From contig NZ_BNAQ01000002.1 in the NCBI RefSeq assembly GCF_014653575.1, positions 558,001 to 622,000 on the forward strand: a DNA stretch of 64,000 nt, written 5' to 3'. The translations under genes and the position numbers were made by a program. This DNA comes from Sphingomonas glacialis (GTDB taxonomy: Bacteria; Pseudomonadota; Alphaproteobacteria; Sphingomonadales; Sphingomonadaceae). Shown here piece by piece: positions 43,638-52,513 of the stretch (position 1 is the first letter of the stretch; each line of letters starts with the position of its first letter). The notes under the pieces are model-generated. The model saw only the letters and a list, made by a program, of their open reading frames with translations. It was not told where the DNA came from and did not search any database.

Positions 43638-45590
43638 ATGATGCGATATCGGGGATTTCGAGGCCTACTCGGCTGGACGGCGCTGTTTGCGGCAAGCCCG
43701 CTCGCCGCGACCGAGCCCGCCCCTGCCAACCCGCCCCCCGCGGTCGCGCCGATCCCCGTAGAAAGCTTCGGCCAGCTTCCCTTCATGGAAGCTCCCAAGC
43801 TTTCGCCGGACGGAAAGCGCGTCGCCGCAAAGATCGCGATCAAGGGTCAGCAGCGGCTCGCCATCTTCGCGCTGGATGACACGCAGCATGTCGGAGTCAT
43901 CAATCCCGGCGCGTCGGACATCAATGGCTGGTCGTGGGTCAACAACGACTGGCTGATCGCCCAGATCGGCGCCACCGCGCCGGTCGAGGGTGACAGCTGG
44001 TACCTGCGTCGCACGCTCGGCATCAGCGCCGACGGCAAGACGATCACCATGCTTGGCAAGGATGACGCGGCGCAAAGCGCTGACGACGTGCTTTGGATCG
44101 CGCAGGATGGCAGCCCGCATGTTCGGATCGCGCTGCAAACCTCGATCTACAGCGATGCGGCCGGCTTCTGGCCCGAAGTGCGCGATTATGACGTGACCAA
44201 CGGTCACAGCACGCTTGTCCAGCGGTCGGTCGAGACCGTGATGGACTGGTTTGCCGATCCTGCCGGGACCGTTCGGCTCGGCATGGGCTATGACGATGCG
44301 TCGCGCAGCTATCGCTTGCTCTACCGCGACACCGCCAAGCAGACCTTCCGCACCGTCAGCCGTGCGCGGGGACGCGATGCCGACCTTGGCAACACCCCCG
44401 CGATCTTCCTTCCCGAGTCCGGCAAAGCGCTCGCCTTCGACGATGCCGACGGGTTCAACGCCCTCTATCCGCTCGATCTCGCGACGCTCAAGACCGGGCC
44501 GAAGCTATTCGGCGTTCCCGGCTATGACATCGACAGCGTCATCACCGGAGATGGCGGGTCGCGGCTCGTCGGGGTGCGCTATACCGACACGCGCGAACGC
44601 ACGCGCTGGTTCGACTCAAAGCTGGCCGATGTGCAGGCCAAGATCGATGCAGCGGTGGGTGCGCGCACCGCACAGATCGTGTCGTGGAGCCGCGACTTCA
44701 GCGTGTTGCTGGTGCGCGTTGGCGGCGCCGATCGGTTGGGCGCCTATTACGTCTTCCGCCCCGAAGAAGGCGTGATGCACATATTTGCGACGCTTAACGA
44801 TGGGCTCGGCATCAAAGCCTATGCGCCGGTCTCGACGATCCATTACAAGGCGCGCGACGGGCTGGACATAGCAGCGGTGCTGACGGTCCCGCGCGGCAGA
44901 CCCGCCAAGGCGCTCCCGCTGATCCTGATGCCGCATGGCGGCCCGTTCGCGCGCGATGACGAGAGCTGGGACTGGTGGGCGCAATTTCTCGCCAGCCGCG
45001 GCTATGCCGTGCTCCAGCCTAATTATCGCGGGTCTTCGGGCTATGGCGGGGATTTCACTAGAAAGGGTCGCGGGCAATGGGGCCTCGCGATGCAGGACGA
45101 TCTGACCGATGCGGTCAAATGGGCGGCCGAAAGCGGGCTGGCCGATGCCAAGCGTGTCTGCATCGTCGGCGGCTCCTATGGCGGCTATGCCGCGTTCCGG
45201 GCAGCGGGGCGCGATGCCGCGGTCTATCGCTGCGCGGTGTCCTATGCCGGCGTCGCCGACATGCCCGCGATGCTGCGTTATGACGGCGCCTTCCTCAACG
45301 GCGGGCGCGCAAAGGATTATTTCCGCGAGCAGGCGCCCGATCTAAAGGCGGTCTCGCCGGTCTATGACGCCGCGCATTTCGCGATGCCGATCCTGATCCT
45401 CCACGGCAAGAAGGACACCGTCGTGCCGGTTGCGCAATCGCGCAGCATGGTCGCGCGGCTCAAGGCGGCGGGAAAGCCGTACCGCTATGTCGAGCAGCCG
45501 CTCGGCGACCACCATTTCTCGCGCGAGGCCGACCGGGTGCAATTTCTCACCGAGCTCGAGGCGTTCCTGAAAGAGAACAATCCCGCCTGA
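43638..45590 (+). CDS. Exported S9 family peptidase (prolyl oligopeptidase-like)
   Basis: A 650-residue serine peptidase with an N-terminal signal peptide (about 1-25, [20 protein letters not shown]). Residues 40-390 are the propeller-like domain ([19 protein letters not shown] is its first blade). The catalytic alpha/beta domain follows with [39 protein letters not shown], the nucleophile Ser in [12 protein letters not shown] (near 514), Asp in [13 protein letters not shown] and His in [11 protein letters not shown]. It resembles the dipeptidyl- and acylaminoacyl-peptidase branch that is abundant in sphingomonads. Base composition looks slightly less extreme than in neighbouring genes. Confidence 0.9.
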   Translation: MMRYRGFRGLLGWTALFAASPLAATEPAPANPPPAVAPIPVESFGQLPFMEAPKLSPDGKRVAAKIAIKGQQRLAIFALDDTQHVGVINPGASDINGWSWVNNDWLIAQIGATAPVEGDSWYLRRTLGISADGKTITMLGKDDAAQSADDVLWIAQDGSPHVRIALQTSIYSDAAGFWPEVRDYDVTNGHSTLVQRSVETVMDWFADPAGTVRLGMGYDDASRSYRLLYRDTAKQTFRTVSRARGRDADLGNTPAIFLPESGKALAFDDADGFNALYPLDLATLKTGPKLFGVPGYDIDSVITGDGGSRLVGVRYTDTRERTRWFDSKLADVQAKIDAAVGARTAQIVSWSRDFSVLLVRVGGADRLGAYYVFRPEEGVMHIFATLNDGLGIKAYAPVSTIHYKARDGLDIAAVLTVPRGRPAKALPLILMPHGGPFARDDESWDWWAQFLASRGYAVLQPNYRGSSGYGGDFTRKGRGQWGLAMQDDLTDAVKWAAESGLADAKRVCIVGGSYGGYAAFRAAGRDAAVYRCAVSYAGVADMPAMLRYDGAFLNGGRAKDYFREQAPDLKAVSPVYDAAHFAMPILILHGKKDTVVPVAQSRSMVARLKAAGKPYRYVEQPLGDHHFSREADRVQFLTELEAFLKENNPA

Positions 45591-45888
45591 GCGCCCCCCT
45601 CGAAAACCGCTGTCCTACACGCCCCCTTTTTGTCATCCTCCCACTCGACTCGCGCCCCACAGCGCCGCTCTTTCTCAGCGTCAACCCGTCAACCGCATCC
45701 CCCGCGCGCCCACCCCCGCGCGATCATCACAAAAACGGAAACGATCGAACTCGATAACACCAGCTCCAGGGGTCAATCGAGTCAGGCACGGCTCGGTTCG
45801 TCGCACCGCTTTCCTTTTCGGGCGTGTTCGGCTATGCGCCGCGCTTCGCGAACACCGCACAAGATCACCCACATCCTCAGAGGTTTGT
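45591..45888. other. 298-base leader region before infA
   Basis: No gene is recognised. The sequence is C-rich at first, then contains an A-rich patch (ATCACAAAAACGGAAACGAT near 45724). It must hold the infA promoter, but I could not identify -35 and -10 elements with confidence. Confidence 0.4.
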
Positions 45889-46107
45889 TTGGCAAAAGAA
45901 GAACTGCTCGAAATGCGCGGCCAGGTGGTGGAGCTTCTGCCCAACGCCATGTTCCGCGTGAAGCTTGAGAACGATCACGAAATCCTCGGTCACACCGCCG
46001 GCAAGATGCGCAAGAACCGCATCCGCGTGCTCGTCGGCGACGAGGTGCTGGTCGAGCTGACGCCGTACGATCTGACCAAGGGGCGGATCACCTACCGCTT
46101 CAAGTAA
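45889..46107 (+). CDS. infA: Translation initiation factor IF-1
   Basis: A 72-residue OB-fold protein that occupies the ribosomal A site during initiation. [40 protein letters not shown] and [19 protein letters not shown] are highly conserved. The canonical N-terminus begins at TTG 45889; there is no ATG in the right place, so this initiation factor itself depends on a rare start codon after CAGAGG. It is followed by maf, RNase E/G and yacG, as in other sphingomonads. Confidence 0.96.
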   Translation: MAKEELLEMRGQVVELLPNAMFRVKLENDHEILGHTAGKMRKNRIRVLVGDEVLVELTPYDLTKGRITYRFK

Positions 46108-46126
46108 GCGCGCCGACCCCGTTCCG

Positions 46127-46244
46127 CCCCGGCGACGGCCGGGGTCCGGCCGGGGTCCGGTTGTGGCCCGGTCGTGAACTGCCGCGGGCTCTGCCGCGCG
46201 TGATGACAACGACCTGCGCGCTCGGCCGGCGGCCGTCGCCGGGG
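46127..46244. repeat. Inverted repeat between infA and maf
   Basis: CCCCGGCGACGGCC (46127-46140) is the exact inverse of GGCCGTCGCCGGGG (46231-46244). Next to the left arm, GGCCGGGGTCC is repeated in tandem. The right arm runs into GGGGAAGG, the ribosome binding site of maf, so pairing could hide it. Confidence 0.65.
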
Positions 46245-46254
46245 AAGGTATGAT

Positions 46255-46824
46255 ATGACCCTCGTCCTCGCTTCCTCCTCGCCGCGCCGCCGCGATCTGC
46301 TCGCGCGGATCGGGGTGACGCCGTCGCGAATCGAATCGCCCGACATCGACGAGAGCCCGCTGCCCGGCGAGGCGCCCCGCGTCTATGCGCTGCGGCTCGC
46401 GATCGCCAAGGCGCAGGCGGTGGCGCGTGCCGCGGGCGAGATCGTCCTCGCCGGCGACACGACGATCGCATGCGGACGCCGCATCCTGCCGCCCGCCGAC
46501 ACCGAAGAGATCCAGCGCGGCTTGCTCGGCCTGCTCTCGGGCCGGCGCCATCATTGCCTGAGTGCGGTGTGCGTCATCGCCGCCGACGGCACGCCGCGCA
46601 CCCGGCTGTCGGACACGATCGTCGCGTTCAAGCCGCTCTCCGCGGCCGAGATCGACAGCTATGTCGCCAGCGGCGAGGGGCTCGGCAAGGCTGGCGGCTA
46701 TGCCATCCAGGGCCGCGCCGAGGCGTTCGTGCGCTTCCTGTCGGGGTCGCATTCGGGCGTCGTCGGCTTGCCGCTGTTCGAGACGCGCGCGCTGTTGCTG
46801 GCAGCGGGCGTGGCGCTTGGCTGA
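46255..46824 (+). CDS. maf: Maf family nucleotide pyrophosphatase
   Basis: A 189-residue house-cleaning nucleotide pyrophosphatase acting on modified or canonical NTPs. Motifs are LVLASSSPRRRDLLARIG at the N-terminus, SPDIDESPLPGE, LAGDTTIACGRRIL (near residue 64), TEEIQRGLLGLLSGRRH, GLGKAGGYAIQGRAEAF (near 142) and SGSHSGVVGLPLFET. It belongs to the Maf/YhdE-YceF superfamily; the exact base preference is unclear. Located between infA and an RNase E/G gene, 6 bases before the latter. Confidence 0.93.
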   Translation: MTLVLASSSPRRRDLLARIGVTPSRIESPDIDESPLPGEAPRVYALRLAIAKAQAVARAAGEIVLAGDTTIACGRRILPPADTEEIQRGLLGLLSGRRHHCLSAVCVIAADGTPRTRLSDTIVAFKPLSAAEIDSYVASGEGLGKAGGYAIQGRAEAFVRFLSGSHSGVVGLPLFETRALLLAAGVALG

Positions 46825-46830
46825 GCGCCG

Positions 46831-47787
46831 ATGAGCGAATGGCTCTACGAGGCCGGGATCGGCGAGGCCCGCGCGATCCTGGTCGCGGGCGGCGCGATCG
46901 TCGAGGCGCGGATCGAGCTTGACCGCGAAGGCCCGCGGATCGGCGCGGTGCTGCCCGCCCGGCTGGTCGAGATCACGGTGAAGGGCCGCGAGGGCCGCGT
47001 CGCCTTTGCCGGCGGCGAGGCGATGCTCGCGCCGCTCCCGCCCGGCATCACGCAAGGGGCCACGCTGCTGGTCGAGCTGGTGCGCGAGGCGATCCCCGAG
47101 GGGCGCCGCACCAAGCTGCCACGCTGCGTCCCCGCTGACGGCCCCGAGCGCGCCGGGCCGAGCCTGTACGAGCGAATCACCGCAAGCGGCGTGGCCGTGC
47201 GGACCTGCCACGCGCACGAGCCCGACCATTTCGAGGCCGCCGGCTGGTCCGAAACGCTCGAGGAAGCGCAGACCGGCGACATCGTCTTTTCCGGCCCCGT
47301 CGGCGGCGCGCTGCGGATGAGCCCGACCCCGGCGATGACGCTGTTCGACGTCGACGGCTATCCCCCGCTCGAACCGCTCGCGCTCGCCGCCGCGCGCGCG
47401 GTTGCCGCCGCGATCGTGCGCTTCGACATCGGCGGGTCGATCGGCGTGGACTTCCCGACGCTCACCGGCAAGGCGGCGCGCGGCGCGGTCGATGCCGCGC
47501 TCGATGCCGGCTTGCCCCAGCCGTTCGAACGCACCGCGATGAACGGCTTCGGCTTCGTCCAGATCATCCGCCGCCGCACCCGCGTCTCGCTCCCCGAGCT
47601 GCTCCGCGCCGATCCCGCCGCCGCCGAGGCGCGTGCGCTGCTCCGCCGAATCGAGCGCACCCCGCCGCCGTCCCCGACGCAGCACCGCGTGTCGCCGCGC
47701 GTGCGAAGCGCACTCGCCGCCAATCCGCACTGGATCGCCGAGCTCGCCCGGCGTACCGGCGTCACCCCGGTCTTCGAGGTGGCATGA
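46831..47787 (+). CDS. Ribonuclease E/G family protein, short form
   Basis: A 318-residue protein related to RNase E/G but much shorter than E. coli RNase G (489). The N-terminus MSEWLYEAGIGEARAILVAG then GRVAFAGGEAMLAPLPPG corresponds to the S1-like region. VRFDIGGSIGVDFPTLTGK (near residue 197) corresponds to the DNase I-like subdomain with its metal-binding Asp residues. The zinc-link CPxCxGxG and the C-terminal scaffold are missing. It is standard for the infA-maf-RNase-yacG operon of sphingomonads. Its stop overlaps the yacG start. Confidence 0.85.
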   Translation: MSEWLYEAGIGEARAILVAGGAIVEARIELDREGPRIGAVLPARLVEITVKGREGRVAFAGGEAMLAPLPPGITQGATLLVELVREAIPEGRRTKLPRCVPADGPERAGPSLYERITASGVAVRTCHAHEPDHFEAAGWSETLEEAQTGDIVFSGPVGGALRMSPTPAMTLFDVDGYPPLEPLALAAARAVAAAIVRFDIGGSIGVDFPTLTGKAARGAVDAALDAGLPQPFERTAMNGFGFVQIIRRRTRVSLPELLRADPAAAEARALLRRIERTPPPSPTQHRVSPRVRSALAANPHWIAELARRTGVTPVFEVA

Positions 47788-47975
47788 TGGCGCGTTCCAA
47801 ACCCTGTCCGCTCTGCGGCAAAGCGCCGCTCGCGGCCTTCTCCCCGTTCTGCTCGCAAGGCTGTCGCGACCGCGACCTGCTGCAGTGGCTCGGCGAGGGG
47901 TATGCGATCCCGGTGCGCACTTTGCCGAGCGAAGATGATGAAGACGGGCTAGACACGCCCCACGACCGCGACTAA
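47784..47975 (+). CDS. yacG: DNA gyrase inhibitor YacG, zinc-binding
   Basis: A 63-residue zinc protein. Four Cys ligands are in KPCPLCGKAP and FSPFCSQGCRDRDLLQWLGE, the defining YacG pattern, followed by YAIPVR and an acidic tail (SEDDEDGLDTPHDRD). YacG binds GyrB and blocks DNA gyrase in E. coli. The start overlaps the RNase stop (ATGATG at 47784), so translation is coupled. Confidence 0.93.
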   Translation: MMARSKPCPLCGKAPLAAFSPFCSQGCRDRDLLQWLGEGYAIPVRTLPSEDDEDGLDTPHDRD

Positions 47976-48005
47976 GAGGCCGCTTCCCCGGAGCAATTCG
48001 GGAGT

Positions 48006-48081
48006 GCCCGAGTAGCTCAGTTGGTAGAGCATGCGACTGAAAATCGCAGTGTCGGTGGTTCGAATCCGCCCTCGGGCACCA
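48006..48081 (+). tRNA. tRNA-Phe (anticodon GAA)
   Basis: A 76-base cloverleaf. The acceptor stem is GCCCGAG/CTCGGGC, the D-arm GCTC-AGTTGGTA-GAGC, the anticodon loop CTGAAAA with GAA, the T-arm GGTGG-TTCGAAT-CCGCC, the discriminator A, and CCA is encoded. It lies 30 bases after yacG. Confidence 0.95.
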
Positions 48082-48103
48082 TTTTCCTGACAGCGTCGGA
48101 GAC

Positions 48104-48862
48104 ATGGTGATGACGATGCGTACGGTCTTCATCACGGGCGGAACCTCGGGCATCGGCGAGGCCGCGGTCCGCGCGTTCGCTGGCGCTGGCTGGCGCGTCG
48201 TCACCACCGGGCGCCGGGCCGATCGGCTGAAAGCGCTGGCCGATTCGCTCGGTGACACGGTCCACACGCTCGCCTTCGACATTCGCGACCGCGCGGCGAT
48301 GGAGGCCGCGATCGCCGGCCTGCCGCCCGAGTTCGCGCAGATCGACGCGCTGATCAACAATGCCGGCCTCGCGCTCGGCACAGCGCCCGCGCAGGACGCA
48401 AAGCTCGACGACTGGCAGACGATGATCGACACCAACGTGTCGGCGCTGGTCGCCGTCACCCGGGCGCTGCTGCCGGGCCTCGTCGCGCGCAAGGGCGCGA
48501 TCCTCAATTTGTCGTCAGTGGCGGCGACCTACCCTTACGCGGGTGGCAACGTCTATGGCGGGACCAAGGCGTTTGTCCGCCAGTTCAGCCTCGGCCTGCG
48601 CGCCGATCTCCACGGCACCGGCGTGCGCGTCACCTCGATCGAGCCCGGCATGGTCGAGACCGAATTCACCGTGGTGCGCACCGGCGGTAACCAGGCCGCG
48701 TCGGACACGCTCTATGCCGGCGCCAACCCGATGACCGGCGGCGACATCGCGGCAACGCTGCTGTGGATCGCCGAACTGCCGGCGCACCTCAACATCAACA
48801 CGCTCGAACTCATGCCGGTCAACCAGTCGTTCGCGGGGTTTGCCGTGGCGCGCGAAAGCTGA
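48104..48862 (+). CDS. Short-chain dehydrogenase/reductase, YdfG-like
   Basis: A 252-residue NADP-dependent SDR. The nucleotide-binding motif is FITGGTSGIGEAAVRAFAG (near residue 8), with RR after the second strand (TTGRRADRL) favouring NADP. NNAG is present, and the active site is ILNLSSVAATYPYAGGNVYG with YGGTK (Tyr near 152). IEPGMVETEF follows. It is closest to YdfG-type 3-hydroxy acid or malonic semialdehyde reductases. The gene starts 23 bases after tRNA-Phe. It may belong with the aminotransferase-oxidoreductase fusion gene 113 bases downstream, but nothing proves this. Confidence 0.87.
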   Translation: MVMTMRTVFITGGTSGIGEAAVRAFAGAGWRVVTTGRRADRLKALADSLGDTVHTLAFDIRDRAAMEAAIAGLPPEFAQIDALINNAGLALGTAPAQDAKLDDWQTMIDTNVSALVAVTRALLPGLVARKGAILNLSSVAATYPYAGGNVYGGTKAFVRQFSLGLRADLHGTGVRVTSIEPGMVETEFTVVRTGGNQAASDTLYAGANPMTGGDIAATLLWIAELPAHLNINTLELMPVNQSFAGFAVARES

Positions 48863-48975
48863 TCGCACCGCACACGGTCCGCAGCGGATCGCAGCATATG
48901 TCAGGCGTGTAACGAGATTTTAGGGGGCTCGACGCCACAAGGCTCGGGTCCGTAGTCCAGACAGGCCCGACCACC

Positions 48976-51447
48976 ATGCGCTACCCCTTGATCGCTCCCA
49001 ACCCTCCGCGGCTCAGCGATCATGTCGACGCACTGCAGCGCGTCGAGGCGTCGGGCCATTTCAGCAACAACGGCCCCGAGGTCCGCGCGTTCGAGGCCGC
49101 GGCGACCGCGCAGCTCTTCGACGGCCAAGGCGCCTGCCTTGCGGTCAACAATGCAACGCTCGGCCTGATGATCGCGATCCGCGAAGCTGCGGGCGAGCGC
49201 ACCGCCGGCTGCTACGCGCTGATGCCCGCGCTGACCTTCGCCGCGACCGCGCAAGCGGCCTTGTGGGCGGGGCTCACCCCCTTGATCTGCGACATCAACC
49301 CTGCCGACTGGACCGCCAGCGCCGAGGCCGAGGAGCGGCTGCTGCGCGACTATGGCGATCGCATCGCGGTGCTGCTGCCCTATGCGACCTTCGGCACCGC
49401 GATCGACCTCGACCGCTATGCCTGGCTCCAGCGCGAACACAGCGTCGGCGTGGTGGTCGATGCGGCCGCCTCGCTTGGCACGCGCGACGCCGGCGGCGGC
49501 GGGTTTGGCGCGGGGGCGCCGTTCGCGGTGGTCCATTCGATGCACGCGACCAAGACCTTTGCCGTTGCCGAGGGCGGGTTGATCCATTCGGGCGACACCG
49601 ACTTGATCGCCCGGCTGCGCGCGATGACCAATTTCGGTTTCGAGGCCAATCGCAGCGCGACGCTGTTCGGCCTCAACGCCAAATTGCCCGAAGTGCTCGC
49701 GGTTATGGCGCGCGCCAAGCTCGCCGAGATCGACACGGTATGCGACCAGCGCGCCGCGCTCGAGCATGCCTATCGTACGCAATTGAAGGGCGTCGCGTTC
49801 CAGCAGGCGGAAGGGCAGCGCCGCGCCAGCCAGTTCATGCCGGTGCTGCTGCCCGAAGCGGTGGCACATCGTCGGAGCGAAATTGCCGCCGCGCTCGCAG
49901 CGGTCGGGATCGGGTCGGGCCAGTATTTCAGCCCGCATCTCGGCGAACAGCCGCTGTTCCAGCGCACCGCGACGATCCTGCCGACGCCGGTCGCCGATTC
50001 GATCGGGGCGCGGTCGCTCTCGTTGCCCGTCACCGACGCGATGACCATCGCCGACGTCGCGGTGATCGCCAAGGCCTTCAACCGCATCCTGGCGCGCGAA
50101 ACGCGCAGCGCCGCCCGGCCGCGCCAGCACGCGGTCGCCTCGCTGCTCATCGTCGGCGGCGGCCCTGCCGGCACCGCGCTGCTCACCGCCGCGAGCAAAC
50201 GGGGTCGTCTGCCCGAGCTGGCAGCATTGGGACTGATCGTCGCCGAACGCGAAGCGACGCTCGGCGAAGGGCGGATCGGTCGCTACGCGATCACCTCGGA
50301 CAGCACCGCCGAGACTTTTCTCAGCGCGGTGCGCGACAATCCGCATCCCGAACTCGCCGCGCTGGTCGATCATCCGACCGGACAAGCCGTGGGTCACTAT
50401 ATCGGCGCGCTCGGCGTGCCGCTCGTCGAAGTGGGCCCGTTCGTCCAAGCCACCGGTCATCGCCTCCAGACGCTGGTGGCGCAGCATGGCGGGACGGTCC
50501 TGACCGGACACGACGTGCTCGGCACGACGCGCGTGGCAGGCGGGCTGTGGTCGAGCCGTATGCGGCGGCGCGCCGATGGGCACGAGTTCGACCAACTCTC
50601 GAGCGCGGTCGCGATTGCGACGGGCGGCCACCAGCCGCTCGACCGGCTCGCGGCGCAACGCGTCGGCGGGGTATCGCTTGTGAGCGAGGTCGGCGATCGG
50701 CTGATGCAGTCGGACGAAGCGCTCGCGCTCGGCGGCCCGACCAAGATCATCGATCTGCTCTCGACCAAGCGCAATCCCAAGATCGTCGTGATCGGCGGAT
50801 CGACAAGCGCGATCGCGACGATCGTCCTGCTGCTCAAGACCGCGAGCCTCCCGCTTGGCGCCGGCGCGATCACGCTGCTCCACCGCCGCCCGCTTCGCCC
50901 CTTCTATCCCACCCCTGCCGCGGCGCAGGCCGAGGGCTTCACAGACTTCGGGCCCGACGACATCTGCCCGGTCAGCGGCTTCGTCTATCGCCTCGCGGGC
51001 TTCCGGCTCGAGGCGCGCGAACTCGTCCTGCGCGAACTCCGCGTCGACGGACGCACGCCCGATCCACGGCTCACCGTCCATCAGGTGCGCGGCGACGACG
51101 ATGCCGTCGCGCGCGCGCATCTCGCCGAGGCCGATCTCGTCATCGCAGCGCTCGGCTATCGCCCGCGCGCGCTGCCGGTGCACGATCAGGATGGCCGCGC
51201 GATCGCGCTTGCGGCGCACCAGGGCAGCGCGATGGTCGATCGGCATTGCCGCATCCTCGATGCGAGCGGTGTGGCGATCCCGGGGCTGTTCGGCATCGGC
51301 CTGGCGGCGGGCTTCGTGCCGTGGGGCCGGCTTGGCGGCGAAGCGAGCTTCTCGGGGCAAGCGAACGGACTGTGGCAATGGCAGAACGATGTCGGCGCGA
51401 TGATCGTTGACCAGGTGCTCGGCGATGGCGCACGAGCGGTGGCATGA
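48976..51447 (+). CDS. Fusion of a DegT-type aminotransferase and an FAD/NAD(P)-dependent oxidoreductase
   Basis: An 823-residue two-domain protein. Residues 1 to about 375 match DegT/DnrJ/EryC1 PLP enzymes that aminate keto-sugars or related carbonyls: HFSNNGPEVRAFEAA, ALMPALTFAATAQAA, VVVDAAASLGTRD and the Schiff-base Lys193 in MHATKTFAVAEGG. Residues about 388-815 form a flavoprotein with the FAD motif LLIVGGGPAGTALL (near 393), a central GRYAITSDSTAETFL, and a second Rossmann motif VVIGGSTSAIATIVLL (near 606), as in class B monooxygenases and lysine/ornithine N-hydroxylases. The join has no stop or frameshift. The glycosyltransferase gene downstream overlaps it by 4 bases. Amination followed by oxidation of the same substrate is a reasonable inference. 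No clear ribosome binding site is visible. Confidence 0.75.
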   Translation: MRYPLIAPNPPRLSDHVDALQRVEASGHFSNNGPEVRAFEAAATAQLFDGQGACLAVNNATLGLMIAIREAAGERTAGCYALMPALTFAATAQAALWAGLTPLICDINPADWTASAEAEERLLRDYGDRIAVLLPYATFGTAIDLDRYAWLQREHSVGVVVDAAASLGTRDAGGGGFGAGAPFAVVHSMHATKTFAVAEGGLIHSGDTDLIARLRAMTNFGFEANRSATLFGLNAKLPEVLAVMARAKLAEIDTVCDQRAALEHAYRTQLKGVAFQQAEGQRRASQFMPVLLPEAVAHRRSEIAAALAAVGIGSGQYFSPHLGEQPLFQRTATILPTPVADSIGARSLSLPVTDAMTIADVAVIAKAFNRILARETRSAARPRQHAVASLLIVGGGPAGTALLTAASKRGRLPELAALGLIVAEREATLGEGRIGRYAITSDSTAETFLSAVRDNPHPELAALVDHPTGQAVGHYIGALGVPLVEVGPFVQATGHRLQTLVAQHGGTVLTGHDVLGTTRVAGGLWSSRMRRRADGHEFDQLSSAVAIATGGHQPLDRLAAQRVGGVSLVSEVGDRLMQSDEALALGGPTKIIDLLSTKRNPKIVVIGGSTSAIATIVLLLKTASLPLGAGAITLLHRRPLRPFYPTPAAAQAEGFTDFGPDDICPVSGFVYRLAGFRLEARELVLRELRVDGRTPDPRLTVHQVRGDDDAVARAHLAEADLVIAALGYRPRALPVHDQDGRAIALAAHQGSAMVDRHCRILDASGVAIPGLFGIGLAAGFVPWGRLGGEASFSGQANGLWQWQNDVGAMIVDQVLGDGARAVA

Positions 51448-52499
51448 CTGCCCCTACCGTTAGCGTCATCATGCCCGCCTATAACGGGGCGGACTTGATC
51501 GGTGAGACGATCGTTTCGCTGCAGGCGCAGACGTTTGCCGATTTCGAACTGATCATCGTCGACGACTGCTCGACCGACGATACCGTCGCGGTCGCGCGCA
51601 GCTTTGCCGATCCGCGCATCCGCGTACTCGAGGCGCCGTCCAATCGCCGCGTCGTGCTGACGCGAAACGCCGCCTTTGTCGAGGCGCGCGGGCGCTACAT
51701 CGCCGCGCTCGACCATGACGATCTGTGCCACCCGACGCGGCTCGCGCGCCAGGTCGCCTATCTCGACTCGCATCCCGAGATCGTGCTGGTCGGCAGCGCG
51801 GCGAACGTGCTGTTCGAGGGCGCGATTCTGCCGTCCGCGCTCGCGCCGCTATCGACCCCGGCGCTGATCGAATGGCTGATGCGGATCGAGAACCCGCTGG
51901 TCTGGTCGTCGGTGATGATGCGCGCCGACGTGGCGCGCAAGCTCGATCCGTTCCAGCGCCCCGAGCGCGTCTATGCCGAGGACTTCGATCTGTATCACCG
52001 TATCTCCGCATTTGGGGGAATCGCTCGGATCGACGACGAATTGCTGACCTATCGCCGGCATGGCGGCGGCGCGTCCCAGCGCCAGGCGACGGCGATGCGC
52101 GAGCGTGCGAGCGAAGTCCTGGCCGATGCCTATGCCCCGCTGTTCGGCGATGCGGCGGATGATGCCGCGGCGTTGATCGGCCGCTACGTGATGGCGCAAC
52201 AGCCGGTTCCAGACCGCGCGACCTTCGAGCGTGTCGGCGAGACGCTCGTCGCGCTGCAGGACGATTTCATCCGCCGCCACGCGCCCGACGCCGAGAGCCT
52301 TGCTCTGATCCGCTGGGAAACCGCGCGGCGCTGGGCGCGGATCGGGCGCGCCGGCTTGCGCACCGGCCGGCTGAAACTCGGCGACGCGACTGGCGTGCGC
52401 CCCGATCATCTCGGGATGGGCTATGCAGGGATCGAGGAACTGATCCTCTCGCGGCTGGTCGGCACGATCCGCTCGGCGCAGCGGCGCAAGACCGGCTGA
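51444..52499 (+). CDS. Family 2 glycosyltransferase
   Basis: A 351-residue GT-A glycosyltransferase. The nucleotide-sugar binding region is VSVIMPAYNGADLIGETIVS then DFELIIVDDCSTDDTVAVA, and the DxD-like motif is in AALDHDDLCHPTRLARQ (near residue 92). AEDFDLYHRI (near 178) is the ED acceptor-site motif. About 130 residues of helical sequence follow. There is no membrane helix, so it is probably a soluble or peripheral enzyme. ATGA overlap with the fusion gene shows coupling, so the transferred or accepting group may be the product of that enzyme. Confidence 0.87.
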   Translation: MTAPTVSVIMPAYNGADLIGETIVSLQAQTFADFELIIVDDCSTDDTVAVARSFADPRIRVLEAPSNRRVVLTRNAAFVEARGRYIAALDHDDLCHPTRLARQVAYLDSHPEIVLVGSAANVLFEGAILPSALAPLSTPALIEWLMRIENPLVWSSVMMRADVARKLDPFQRPERVYAEDFDLYHRISAFGGIARIDDELLTYRRHGGGASQRQATAMRERASEVLADAYAPLFGDAADDAAALIGRYVMAQQPVPDRATFERVGETLVALQDDFIRRHAPDAESLALIRWETARRWARIGRAGLRTGRLKLGDATGVRPDHLGMGYAGIEELILSRLVGTIRSAQRRKTG

Positions 52500-52513
52500 T
52501 CCCGCGCCACGCG

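Noticed and set aside
48901..51378. Open frame of 825 codons opposite the aminotransferase-flavoprotein fusion
   Set aside because: Antisense shadow; composition and lack of motifs exclude a real protein.
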